Origin: Spirosoma radiotolerans
Lineage (GTDB): Bacteria; Bacteroidota; Bacteroidia; Cytophagales; Spirosomataceae
Assembly: GCF_000974425.1 (NCBI RefSeq)
Contig: NZ_CP010429.1
Location: 744,001 to 808,000, forward strand
DNA: 64,000 nt
Direction of reading: 5' to 3'
The position numbers were made by a program, and so were the translations under genes. Of the stretch, positions 26,248 to 34,507 are shown piece by piece; position 1 is the stretch's first letter, and every line of letters starts with the position of its first letter. Under the pieces are notes generated by a model. That model saw only the letters and a list, made by a program, of their open reading frames with translations. It made no database searches and had not been told where the DNA came from.

Positions 26248-28155
26248 ATGAAAAAGCGGTTATGGCTGTTTAAAGGAATTGCGCTGCTGTTGCCGCTGTT
26301 TGCACTGATTCTGGTGGAGGGTTTGCTTCGGCTAGTTGGCTACGGTCATGATGTACGTCTTTTTGTGGAAGATCCTAAGCAGAAAGAATTCTGGGTCATG
26401 AATCAGTATGCGTCGGAGAAGTACTTCACGGAAACGGACAATGCCACTATCGGGAACTTTGAACCCTTTCGAAAACGCAAAGCTGACGGTACGTTGCGGA
26501 TTTTTGTGCTGGGCGAATCAACAACCATTGGCTATCCGTACATGCACAATGGTTCCTTCCATCGCTGGCTTCAATACCGGTTGCTGCAAACCTTTCCGGA
26601 AAAAGAATTCGAGATTATCAACCTGTCTCTCACCGCCGTAAACTCATATACCGTATTTGGTTTCGCGCAGGAACTGGCCGAGTATCAACCTGACGCTGTG
26701 CTGGTTTACACAGGTCATAACGAATATTATGGTGCCCTTGGCGTTGGGTCAACGAGTTCTCTTGCCCGAAGTCCACATCTGGTTCGATTTGTGCTAAGAC
26801 TCCGTGAGTTCCGACTGATGCAATTGATCAATCACCTGCTGACAGGTGTTCGGAAGGCCGTTATGGGGAAGCAGGTTGATCTGCGGGAGAACCTGATGAA
26901 ACGTATGGCGGCTGATCAACAGATTCCCTACGGTTCCGCCACGTATCAACAGGGGATCGACCAGTTTCAAACCAATCTAACGGATCTTTGTCAATTATTG
27001 ACGAGCCAGAAAATTCCGGTTTTTATCAGTAATCTGGTCAGTAATGAAAAAGATCTGAAGCCGTTTATCAGCTCGCCGGGTAGTGATGCCGCGACGTCGG
27101 CTCAACAGCAATACCAGCTAGCCAGACAAGCTTACGCACAGGGCAATTTCAGGCAAGCCAGGCATGCGTTTGTGCAAGCAAAAGAGCTGGATTTGCTACG
27201 TTTCCGGGCACCTGAGGCCATGAACAAAGTTATTCGGGATGTAGCCGCACGGTATCCCGGCGTAACGGTGGTGGATACCAGAGCCCGATTCAATCAGTAC
27301 TCGCCCCAGCGTATTTTAGGGAAAGAAACGTTACTGGAACACGTTCACCCTAACTTACTAGGCTACTCATTGCTTTCTGATGCGTTTTACGAGGCTTTGA
27401 AAAAACAGCAGCTTATTACTCCTAACCCTAAAGATGAACTCTCATTCGATCAATTGCGGCAGCGAATGCCCATTACGGCGGTCGATTCGTTGAAAGGTGC
27501 TTATGAAATAATGATCCTCAAAGAAGGCTGGCCGTTTAATGAACTAATGCCTGCGGAAGAGAAACGGAATAAAACGATAGAAGAGCAATTAGCGGGTGGG
27601 CTTGTTGTTAAGCAAATCGCCTGGCGCGACGCTATGAATCAACTCGCAGCATATTATGCGAAAGCGAACAACCCGGCCAAAACTGTACAGGTTACCGAAG
27701 CACTGTTACTAGAGTACCCCTATGAGCCCAGTTTATATGATCAGGCCAGTAAGCAGTGGCTGGCTCAAACTAAAAATGAGCAGGCGGTTGTCTATCTGAA
27801 AAAGGCTTTTCAGCTGGAAAATACGTTCGAAAGAGCTCAGCAACTCTTTATCACGCTGCTTAAACTGGATCAGCCTGAGGCCGCGATGCCGTATCTTCAG
27901 TTTGCCGCAACGCACAATCCCTCGACGTTTAGTTTGATCGAGTTGCAAGCCTTTGTTGACCAGCTGATTGCCATAAAAAAACAGTATGCTGCCGATTCAA
28001 CAAATGTCAATTTGAGCAATCAGCTAGCCGCTGGTTATCTAAAATTTGCCAATGCCAGCGCTGCTGCTAAATACGTAGCCAGGAGCTTGGAATTAGATAA
28101 GAACAACGCTCTTGCTCGGCAATTAAACAAGCAGATTCTGTCGATCAAACAATGA
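26248..28155 (+). CDS. membrane-anchored SGNH hydrolase with TPR-like C-terminus
   Basis: 635 residues. A hydrophobic N-terminal anchor (about 7-28) is followed by an SGNH/GDSL hydrolase domain: Ser91 in GESTTIG, Asn158 in GHNEYYG and His367 in HVHPNLLGY form the block-I, III and V residues. A helical segment with TPR-like repeats follows (about 460-630; ...YLKKAFQLENTFERAQQLF..., YVARSLELDKNNALARQL). Such proteins often act on exported polysaccharide or acyl groups. A DUF5989 mini-protein follows 20 bp later, a pairing I know from exopolysaccharide loci. Confidence 0.82.
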   Translation: MKKRLWLFKGIALLLPLFALILVEGLLRLVGYGHDVRLFVEDPKQKEFWVMNQYASEKYFTETDNATIGNFEPFRKRKADGTLRIFVLGESTTIGYPYMHNGSFHRWLQYRLLQTFPEKEFEIINLSLTAVNSYTVFGFAQELAEYQPDAVLVYTGHNEYYGALGVGSTSSLARSPHLVRFVLRLREFRLMQLINHLLTGVRKAVMGKQVDLRENLMKRMAADQQIPYGSATYQQGIDQFQTNLTDLCQLLTSQKIPVFISNLVSNEKDLKPFISSPGSDAATSAQQQYQLARQAYAQGNFRQARHAFVQAKELDLLRFRAPEAMNKVIRDVAARYPGVTVVDTRARFNQYSPQRILGKETLLEHVHPNLLGYSLLSDAFYEALKKQQLITPNPKDELSFDQLRQRMPITAVDSLKGAYEIMILKEGWPFNELMPAEEKRNKTIEEQLAGGLVVKQIAWRDAMNQLAAYYAKANNPAKTVQVTEALLLEYPYEPSLYDQASKQWLAQTKNEQAVVYLKKAFQLENTFERAQQLFITLLKLDQPEAAMPYLQFAATHNPSTFSLIELQAFVDQLIAIKKQYAADSTNVNLSNQLAAGYLKFANASAAAKYVARSLELDKNNALARQLNKQILSIKQ

Positions 28156-28175
28156 AGGCTTAACCAGGCATATCA

Positions 28176-28325
28176 ATGGAATTTATTAAGGAATTCTGGC
28201 TGTTCATCAGAACCCGTAAACGCTACTGGTTATGGCCTATGTTTATTCTATTGCTCTTATTGAGTATTCTGTCGGTACTAATGGCTGGATCTGCGCTTGC
28301 TCCTTTTATTTATTCGATTTTTTGA
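28176..28325 (+). CDS. DUF5989 family mini-protein (49 residues)
   Basis: The frame ATG 28176 to TGA 28323-28325 encodes MEFIKEFWLFIRTRKRYW... followed by one membrane helix (FILLLLLSILSVLMAGSALA). This start pattern and size match the DUF5989 proteins found next to SGNH or SxtJ-like genes. It lies 20 bp behind the SGNH/TPR gene and ends the operon. Role unknown; an inner-membrane accessory of the hydrolase is a reasonable guess. Confidence 0.75.
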   Translation: MEFIKEFWLFIRTRKRYWLWPMFILLLLLSILSVLMAGSALAPFIYSIF

Positions 28326-29000
28326 GTGCTATATAGAAAGCATACGGACGTTTTTTTGAACGCTGGTCCTACATTGATCGCTAGGAGAATACTGTTAAAG
28401 TGCGTCTGTAAGTAAACGTAGGTCCTACTTCAGTTGTACTTATCGTTACAAATCGTAACAGACGATTGTCCTTGCCCTTAAACACACACTTGGATTCTTT
28501 TAAGCTATAATATATGACCTACAGGGCCCATAGCCTTGAATCAAGAAGAATCAAGCCTGAGTAAAATAGAGGTGAATTCTTTTTTCTACAATATGGGTGG
28601 TGATTAGTCGGTAAGTCGGTAGACATACGGGTGCCGTTTGAGAAAGCCTGTTTGATGGCGTTTTATGGCAAAGCAGTGAACTGGCTGGTTTTTAGGGAAA
28701 GAACAGATAGGGAGGCCAAGTACAACGCAGACTTAATTAGCTCAAAACGTAGGTTTGGGGACAACCAGCCCTAGTAACAGCCGAGAAGTCAGCAATACGG
28801 AACTTTGGCCTAAACTGACCTATACACTGGCCTACACCATCGGTTAGTCCACAGATCGGCTTTATTCAGAAGCCTTCTAACCCATAAAAGGAGATTTTAC
28901 CATTTGTTAACTACTAACAGTCACACACAATCCAAGTAGCTCCTCAACTTTTGGACTTGATCCACTTAATATTTGTTTTACCTAATGCTGTACCTGACGA
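28326..29000. other. 675 bp without a recognised gene, flank of the integrated element
   Basis: No frame with protein character, no RNA gene. The word GGTCCTAC occurs twice within 70 bp (near 28363 and 28423) without further structure. The original downstream region of tRNA-Val before insertion should lie at its right end. Confidence 0.45.
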
Positions 29001-29042
29001 CAAAAAAAGCACTTACCATTTCTGATAAGTGCTTGATTTTCA
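29001..29042 (-). terminator. displaced terminator of tRNA-Val
   Basis: Arms AAGCACTTA (29008-29016) and TAAGTGCTT (29025-29033) with a run of seven A on the plus-strand left side, i.e. a T-run for minus-strand transcripts. It closely resembles the terminator beside the intact tRNA at 53523-53566, which supports its being the chromosomal original pushed 24.5 kb away by the insertion. Confidence 0.75.
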
Positions 29043-29045
29043 GTG

Positions 29046-29091
29046 GTGGGAGTTGACGGGTTCGAACCGCAGACCCTCTGCTTGTAAGGCA
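29046..29091 (-). repeat. att repeat: 3' part of tRNA-Val, left end of the integrated element
   Basis: 46 bp identical to 53571-53616 except at 29071 (A here, C at 53596). It covers the 3' part of the tRNA from the anticodon loop to the acceptor end. The single mismatch falls in the T stem. Tyrosine integrases commonly use this part of tRNA genes, and the integrase gene starts 139 bp away. Confidence 0.88.
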
Positions 29092-29208
29092 TGATACCTT
29101 TAGTAATGGATAAAATTTAATAATATTCATCCTCCTGTATATCAATTAATTGATGAGGATTAGGGTAGTGGATAGTGTTGGATAATAACGGTTATTATCA
29201 TACCTTTA

Positions 29209-29228
29209 TGTACACCAAAATGTACACC
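29209..29228 (+). repeat. left terminal copy of a 20-bp double TGTACACC repeat
   Basis: TGTACACCAAAATGTACACC, exactly repeated at 53501-53520. Each copy holds two direct TGTACACC units 12 bp apart. This copy overlaps the start region of the integrase gene; the other lies 51 bp inside the right att repeat. Candidate arm-type sites for the integrase or sites for a directionality factor. Confidence 0.75.
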
Positions 29229-29229
29229 G

Positions 29230-30516
29230 TTGCCAACAACTCCTAATCCTCTGCCTACTGAGCGGTTGCCCCAGATTAAAGTAATGCTCTATACCAGCAA
29301 GACGCTGGCTGATGGCTCACACCCTTTGCGCTTGCGGATCACAAAGGATGGTGGGCGCAAATATATCTCCATTGGTGAGAATTGTCCACGGGCTCAATGG
29401 GATGTCGAGAAAGAATTACCTCGTCGGAGTCACCCTGAGCAGAAGCGGTTGTTGGCACTGATCAAGAAATGGGAAACGACCTACGCAGAAGCAGCCAAAA
29501 GACTACAGGACATTGGCCATCCATTCACCATTGATATGATTATCGATGCGGTAACGGAAGCCAGTAAGAAACCCCGAAAGGAGCGTGGTGGAGTTATGTT
29601 GCTGAGTCATCTGCAAAACATTGTCGACCAGCTACAGGAAGCCAGGCAGGTGGGTAATTCAAATGTGTACAGAGACACGCGCCGGGTGCTGGCTAAGTTT
29701 CTGCATGATAAAGACTGTCCACTGTCGAATGTCAACGTACCGTTTCTCAATCGCTTCGAAACGCACCTGCGTAGTGAAGGCTGTACGGACACGACCATGA
29801 GCGTTTACTTTCGAACGCTTCGAGCGGCCATCAATAGGGCTATCAGTGAAAAGCTGCTACCGGCCGATTTGTATCCATTCAGCCGACATACCTCTCAGCG
29901 GGATAAATTCAGCCTGGCCAAGTTTGATTTGTCCACTCGTAAACGGTCTATCACGAAAGATGATATCCGCAGCATTGAAACAGTTGAGGTGACTACAGCA
30001 AGATTGTTGCTGGCTCAGCATCTGTTTCTGTTTTCGTATTATGGTGGTGGCATCAACTACGTGGATATGGCTCAACTCCGCTGGCGTAATGTGCAGGGTG
30101 GCCGGTTGCAATATGTTCGTCAGAAAACGGGTGGCTTGTTCAATCTAAAATTGTCGACTCAACTAGCCACAATCCTGGATTACTACCGGCCACTGACATT
30201 TGCCGGTCCTGAATCCTATGTGTTTGGCATCCTCAACCTTGAGAAGCATCAAACTTCCTCACAGATCGCCAACCGGCTTCACAAGATCAAAGGTCAGGTG
30301 AACCAAGACTTAAAGGACATTGGTAAGCTGGCAGGCGTCGAAACACCACTGACTACCTATGTCGCACGGCATAGCTTTGCTACGGTACTGAAGCGTTCTG
30401 GCGTTTCGACAGCCATTATTTCTGAAGCGATGGGACATCAGACTGAAACTATCACTCAGACCTACCTGGCTTCATTTGAGAGTGATTTGATTGATGCGGC
30501 TTTTGACAATCTGTAA
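29230..30516 (+). CDS. tyrosine-type integrase of the element
   Basis: 428 residues from a TTG at 29230. The ATGs in the upstream repeat are in another frame that stops quickly, so a non-ATG start is needed. An N-terminal arm-binding domain (KVMLYTSKTLADGSHPLRLR) and a core-binding SAM-like domain (about 115-215) precede the catalytic domain with R380-H381 (ARHSFATVLKRSG), H403 (MGHQ) and nucleophile Y412 (QTYLASF). Its position next to the att repeat in tRNA-Val marks it as the enzyme that inserted the element. The double TGTACACC repeat directly before the gene may let the integrase repress itself. Confidence 0.93.
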   Translation: MPTTPNPLPTERLPQIKVMLYTSKTLADGSHPLRLRITKDGGRKYISIGENCPRAQWDVEKELPRRSHPEQKRLLALIKKWETTYAEAAKRLQDIGHPFTIDMIIDAVTEASKKPRKERGGVMLLSHLQNIVDQLQEARQVGNSNVYRDTRRVLAKFLHDKDCPLSNVNVPFLNRFETHLRSEGCTDTTMSVYFRTLRAAINRAISEKLLPADLYPFSRHTSQRDKFSLAKFDLSTRKRSITKDDIRSIETVEVTTARLLLAQHLFLFSYYGGGINYVDMAQLRWRNVQGGRLQYVRQKTGGLFNLKLSTQLATILDYYRPLTFAGPESYVFGILNLEKHQTSSQIANRLHKIKGQVNQDLKDIGKLAGVETPLTTYVARHSFATVLKRSGVSTAIISEAMGHQTETITQTYLASFESDLIDAAFDNL

Positions 30517-30524
30517 CTACCAAC

Positions 30525-31370
30525 ATGGAAAAGAAGGACACCCGTTATTTTCTTGATAAAAAGACCTTTTTAAAAAGTGAGAGGTATGAATACTTCAAAG
30601 AGTATATTGTAGAAAGTGGTAGTGTGCAAGGTAGTTCAGACAGCTACACTTACAAGGTCTACAATCCCTTCATAGCTGCTTTGCTATTTAACAGTGAGCT
30701 TATACCTGTTAAAGATGAAGATAATGTTATAACTAACTTAAATGGCGCTGATTATAAAGGCAGCTATGTGAGAGGTTACCAATATGGAGTTGAGGTTTAT
30801 GTTAAGCATCTTTCCCCCAATTTGCCCCTCAATGCCCAGCTAGGGCTTTCTTATTGCCTCAAAAATTTGCATAATCTCTATAAACATCATAGTAAAGAGC
30901 GTGGTCTTGCTTGGGAATTTTATAAAACTGCATCTCCAAGCCATGTCTATCATGCAATGTTCTGGGAATTCGGGTATTATGCTGGTCTAATAAGTGAAAT
31001 TAATGAATTAACTCACTTTCACCCCTCATTGCATGATGGAATATTTGTATGTAATTCTGTAGAAGAGGGTTCTGAAAAGATAGAAAGGCTGTCGTTAAGG
31101 CAGATTGCCTATTTCTATCAATACACTGGAGAAACTCTAAATGAATTGAACAGTAAAGAAATCGCCGAACAATTTGGATACTCAGGTTCGACAGCCGGGT
31201 ATAAACTATATAAAGATCATTATATGACTTTAACTGAACCAAATCAACGAACAGCGGGGAGGGAGGCTGCAAAAAATATTAGAGCAGTTTTACCTTATCT
31301 TCAAAATAGAGAAAGTGCTTTAAATTCCGCCTTGGATGAATTAATGGTCGCTATTGGTAGACAACCATAA
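30525..31370 (+). CDS. hypothetical protein following the integrase
   Basis: 281 residues, 8 bp behind the integrase, clearly lower in GC. No signal peptide. The central part is helical and rich in aromatic residues (NLHNLYKHHSKERGLAWEFY), and the C-terminal third (LNSKEIAEQFGYSGSTAGYKLYKDH) looks like a helix-turn-helix. I do not recognise the family. Its place suggests a role in integration or excision control, or element-specific regulation. Confidence 0.7.
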   Translation: MEKKDTRYFLDKKTFLKSERYEYFKEYIVESGSVQGSSDSYTYKVYNPFIAALLFNSELIPVKDEDNVITNLNGADYKGSYVRGYQYGVEVYVKHLSPNLPLNAQLGLSYCLKNLHNLYKHHSKERGLAWEFYKTASPSHVYHAMFWEFGYYAGLISEINELTHFHPSLHDGIFVCNSVEEGSEKIERLSLRQIAYFYQYTGETLNELNSKEIAEQFGYSGSTAGYKLYKDHYMTLTEPNQRTAGREAAKNIRAVLPYLQNRESALNSALDELMVAIGRQP

Positions 31371-31420
31371 ATTTCTTGCCCGGGAACTCCCGGGAATAAC
31401 ACTAAAGCTACTTCAATTTC

Positions 31421-31446
31421 GTGTCGTACATTTTCATATACGACAC
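31421..31446 (+). promoter_or_regulatory. inverted repeat abutting the start codon of the HTH gene
   Basis: GTGTCGTA (31421-31428) and TACGACAC (31439-31446) with 10 bases between; the ATG follows at once at 31447. It could be an operator or an mRNA hairpin that hides the translation start. A similar layout (10-bp arms, 10-base spacer, ending 2 bases before an ATG) recurs at 43087-43116. Confidence 0.55.
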
Positions 31447-31803
31447 ATGGATAATCCTTTTGCTTCTATTGACCGACGCCTTGGCGTAATTGAGAGTTTC
31501 TTGCTTGACATTCGTCAGCATTTACGTGAAGCCCCATCCACTTTGTCTAATGACACTCTTTACGGCAATTTTGATTGGCTCGTATCAGTATTGCCAATCC
31601 CCGAATCTACTCTTCGCCAAAAGATTGCTAAAGATGAAATTCCAGGTGTCAAGAAGGTAGGTAAACGGCTGGTTTTTGACAAAGCTATCGTAATTGACTG
31701 GTTATCAAAAAATGATCGAGTTCCCACTTCAGAACTTGATCTACTCTCAGAAGAAAATTTTAACATAAGACACCAGCGTAGAGGAGGGCGTAAAGCGGTA
31801 TGA
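31447..31803 (+). CDS. helix-turn-helix (excisionase-like) DNA-binding protein
   Basis: 118 residues from the ATG at 31447; a longer frame from 31354 would overlap the previous gene. A short N-terminal helix (ASIDRRLGVIESFLLDIRQHL) precedes a MerR/excisionase-type winged helix: WLVSVLPIPESTLRQKIA, then PGVKKVGKRLVFDKAIVIDWL. Such small proteins act as recombination directionality factors or regulators in Bacteroidota elements. Its stop overlaps the next start (ATGA), so the two are translationally coupled. Confidence 0.72.
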   Translation: MDNPFASIDRRLGVIESFLLDIRQHLREAPSTLSNDTLYGNFDWLVSVLPIPESTLRQKIAKDEIPGVKKVGKRLVFDKAIVIDWLSKNDRVPTSELDLLSEENFNIRHQRRGGRKAV

Positions 31804-32057
31804 CTCTCAGTCAAATTACCTCAGCAATACGAGCCACAAATGGTGAAGTACTCTTGTGCGGTCCTGCTTCATTCGGCTTTATCATTCGAGCATTCATAAA
31901 AGGTCAACCTTGCCGAATCATCACGCTCTTGGCTGGTAAACCAATGAGATGCATCCCCCTTGAGCCAAGTAGTCAAACGCACGTTGTCTCTGACCTCAAA
32001 AGCCTGCACAACTGGCTCAACTCTCTTTCTCCAAAACGAGCCCTCCAGGCAGCATAG
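31800..32057 (+). CDS. hypothetical small protein, 85 residues
   Basis: Starts within the stop of the HTH gene (ATGA overlap at 31800-31803), which argues that it is really translated. The sequence has a hydrophobic middle (VLLCGPASFGFIIRAFI) and a short C-terminal helix (LKSLHNWLNSL), no known motif. Probably an early gene of the element. Confidence 0.6.
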   Translation: MTLSQITSAIRATNGEVLLCGPASFGFIIRAFIKGQPCRIITLLAGKPMRCIPLEPSSQTHVVSDLKSLHNWLNSLSPKRALQAA

Positions 32058-32084
32058 CCACTAGGCTACTTTAACACTATTCCT

Positions 32085-32837
32085 ATGATTGGCAGTGGAT
32101 ATCAGCTAACCAAAGCCTTCTATGCTGAGGTAGAGCAGAACGAAGCGATGCAGATGGGTTGTAAGTCTCACCATCAGAGTTTGTACACCTGGATTTGTGA
32201 GCTGCGCAATCGGACGAACCGTGAAATTCTGGATTTGCCGGTGCTATACACGATGCAAATGACATTCATTGGCTCACAGCATACGTTGGCAAAAGCTATT
32301 GATGACCTGGCTATGTGGGGATTGATTGAAGTGCTCATGCAGAGTAAAGGGTATGGCACCAAGGTTAAACTCGCTATTGCATTTCTGCAAAAGCACTGCA
32401 ATAGCGACGCTAATAAAGAGAATGTGGCAATTGCAGAAATGCAATTACAGTGCAATACCACTGCAATACAAGTGCAAACAACTAAAACTAATAAAACAGA
32501 TAAAACTAGTAAAACAAATAATCCGGGTGAGTTCGATCTTTTTTGGAATCACTATGGTAAAAAGACAGGCAGTAAATCCACTACGCTGAAGGAATGGAAT
32601 AAGCTGTCAACCGATGAGCAGCGGGCTGCATATGATGCTGTTGAGAAGTACAAAGCCTACCAGCCCGATCCCCAATATCGAAAAGATCCCGAGCGCTATT
32701 TGAAGCATCGGGTTTGGGAAAGTGAATTTGAGGTAGCACCAAAGACAACGAATCAGTTACCAGGCACCCCACACTTAGCTGCGATTCAATCTCATCAGAA
32801 CCTCCCCGCCAATAAACCATACCGCGAACTCGTATGA
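32085..32837 (+). CDS. replication initiator-like protein (phage O/DnaD type)
   Basis: 250 residues. The N-terminus (about 1-105) looks like a winged-helix replication domain (SLYTWICELRNRTNREILDLP, TLAKAIDDLAMWGLIEVLM). A Gln/Asn/Thr/Lys-rich linker (about 115-148) is followed by a C-terminal domain FDLFWNHYGKKTGSK...TLKEWNKLSTDEQRAAY... DPERYLKHRVWE, seen in phage replication organisers. The linker is encoded by DNA holding repeated GCAAT words, a 15-bp inverted repeat and an AT-rich run, as in the lambda O gene, where ori lies inside. It overlaps the next gene (ATGA) and precedes a DnaB-type helicase. Confidence 0.68.
   Translation: MIGSGYQLTKAFYAEVEQNEAMQMGCKSHHQSLYTWICELRNRTNREILDLPVLYTMQMTFIGSQHTLAKAIDDLAMWGLIEVLMQSKGYGTKVKLAIAFLQKHCNSDANKENVAIAEMQLQCNTTAIQVQTTKTNKTDKTSKTNNPGEFDLFWNHYGKKTGSKSTTLKEWNKLSTDEQRAAYDAVEKYKAYQPDPQYRKDPERYLKHRVWESEFEVAPKTTNQLPGTPHLAAIQSHQNLPANKPYRELV
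32376..32520 (+). other. candidate replication origin inside the initiator gene
   Basis: A perfect 15-bp inverted repeat (ATTGCATTTCTGCAA at 32376-32390 and its complement at 32431-32445) flanks the first of several iteron-like units: CACTGCAATA at 32394 and 32459, CAGTGCAATA at 32448, CAAGTGCAAA at 32469. The next 45 bases are A/T-rich with AAAAC words about every 10 bp (32484-32516), like a DNA-unwinding element. Layout resembles lambda ori inside gene O; function is inferred. Confidence 0.55.
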
Positions 32838-33028
32838 CACGCTCTGAACCAATCAATGATATACTGAAACGGAAAGACTATCGGCATCTCAACAGTTCAC
32901 GATTGAAGCCAACTCCTGACTTGACCTATCCGGTGCCTGTCTCAGAACAGGACGATTTAGAAGAAGCAAAATTACTCCTTGACTATGAACAGCAACTACA
33001 AGACACGAAAAACCAGCGAGGCTACTAA
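32834..33028 (+). CDS. small hypothetical protein, 64 residues
   Basis: Begins in the stop of the initiator gene (ATGA overlap) and ends 7 bp before the helicase start, so it belongs to the replication operon. The protein is hydrophilic with an acidic C-terminal helix (EQDDLEEAKLLLDYEQQLQ), the kind of tail that could bridge initiator and helicase. A helicase-loading role is only a guess from position. Confidence 0.6.
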   Translation: MTRSEPINDILKRKDYRHLNSSRLKPTPDLTYPVPVSEQDDLEEAKLLLDYEQQLQDTKNQRGY

Positions 33029-33035
33029 TTCAGGT

Positions 33036-34478
33036 ATGGAAACATCTTCTTTAACTGACTCAGCCGCTGAACGAGCGTTAGTAGCCATCCTGCTGGATTC
33101 ACCAAAGCTCATGCCTGATGCTCGGGAGCGGCTCGGTACGGGTGAGGTGCTGACCCATGAGGGGTACCGAATCCTGTTTAATACTCTATGTATGCTCTAT
33201 GATGAGGGGAAGGCCATTAAACTTGGTTCCGTTCTGCAACGTATAAACGCCAACGGTACTACAGCCAGACTGATCGATATGGGCATCAGTTTGATGGGCC
33301 TACCGGCTGAGGCCAAGACCTCCGAGTTTGCCGATACCTGCACACACCTGAGGGGGCTATGGGTCAAGCGGATGGCCATTGAGTCAGCCGGAGCCATTCT
33401 GGCTAGTGTCCGATCCGGTGATACAATCAGTCAGATTGTCGATGTACTCACTAAAGCTATGGATTCAGTATCGGCTGGTTTAGCCATTGGCACTGATCAA
33501 AGCCTAACCGACATCATTCGGGAGTCCGTGACTTCTCTTGAATCAGCCATGAATAAAACAGGTGGGCTCACGGGCGTCAATACGGGCCTGGGTAAACTTA
33601 ACCGGGTACTTGGTGGCTGGCAGGATTCGGATATCGTGATGATCGCAGGTCGGCCAGGAATGGGCAAAAGTATAGCAGGCGTTTTCCATGCCATTGCTGC
33701 GGCCAGAGAAGGAGTACCAGTGGCCTTCCTGTCACTGGAAATGCCCGCCAAATCACTGATGAACCGCATCATTGCCAACGAAACCGGCATTGCCTATTCC
33801 CGAATCAAGCGGGGTACTATCAGCCGGGATGAGTTTGCGATGATTCAGAAAGCCGTTGGCCGGATCGAGCAGCTACCTATTCATTTCTATGATGATCACA
33901 ACGCCGATGTGAATGATTTGTCTTACAAACTGCTCCACTGGAAAAAACGCTATAGCATTGGCCTGGTCATTATCGATTATGTCCAGAAATTGACTGACCG
34001 CACCATCAAATCATCGGCTGAGTATGATGTCCTCACCAGCGTATCCAATAAGCTCCAGCGGTTACGAAAGCGCCTAAACTGTCCCATCATCGAACTCGCT
34101 CAGCTGAGCCGGGCCGTTGAGAGCCGACAAGGCAGTAAACGGGCAGGCATGTCGGACCTGCGCTCAACGGGTCAGTTCGAGCAGGACGCTACAGTGATCA
34201 TTATGCTCTACCGAGATGATTACTACAAAGAGAAGGCCGCTCGTGATGCTGCGGAGGCCAATGGCGGGCAATACGAAGAGCCCCGTTTTGATCAGCAGCT
34301 TGAGTACGGGATCATCAAGAGTAGGGATGGCGAGACAGGTACAGCTGTGTTGTGGGTCGATGTAGCTACGAACCGCATTGCGGATGAGGCCCCACCTGTT
34401 GAAAAGCCAATGCCGACTACGGCAAGGCCTTCACTGAATTCATTTGATCATCAATCCTCAGCCAGTCCCGCTTTCTGA
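33036..34478 (+). CDS. DnaB-type replicative helicase
   Basis: 480 residues from the ATG at 33036 (METSSLTDSAAERALVAILL); the frame is open to 32979. An N-terminal DnaB primase-interaction domain (about 1-110), then a RecA-like motor: VNTGLGKLNRVLGGWQDSD, Walker A GRPGMGKS (K211), LSLEMP, Walker B-like LVIIDYVQKL, and the AQLSRAVE...DLRSTGQFEQDATVIIMLYRD region with the arginine-finger part. It unwinds DNA at the element's fork. Being encoded on the element, it implies replication partly independent of the host. Confidence 0.92.
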   Translation: METSSLTDSAAERALVAILLDSPKLMPDARERLGTGEVLTHEGYRILFNTLCMLYDEGKAIKLGSVLQRINANGTTARLIDMGISLMGLPAEAKTSEFADTCTHLRGLWVKRMAIESAGAILASVRSGDTISQIVDVLTKAMDSVSAGLAIGTDQSLTDIIRESVTSLESAMNKTGGLTGVNTGLGKLNRVLGGWQDSDIVMIAGRPGMGKSIAGVFHAIAAAREGVPVAFLSLEMPAKSLMNRIIANETGIAYSRIKRGTISRDEFAMIQKAVGRIEQLPIHFYDDHNADVNDLSYKLLHWKKRYSIGLVIIDYVQKLTDRTIKSSAEYDVLTSVSNKLQRLRKRLNCPIIELAQLSRAVESRQGSKRAGMSDLRSTGQFEQDATVIIMLYRDDYYKEKAARDAAEANGGQYEEPRFDQQLEYGIIKSRDGETGTAVLWVDVATNRIADEAPPVEKPMPTTARPSLNSFDHQSSASPAF

Positions 34479-34507
34479 GACCAATTCACAGCTAAAACAT
34501 AGAAACC

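Noticed and set aside
29046-29100. A second tRNA gene at the left border
   Set aside because: Only the 3' part of tRNA-Val is present, with a mismatch in the T stem and no 5' half; it is an att remnant.
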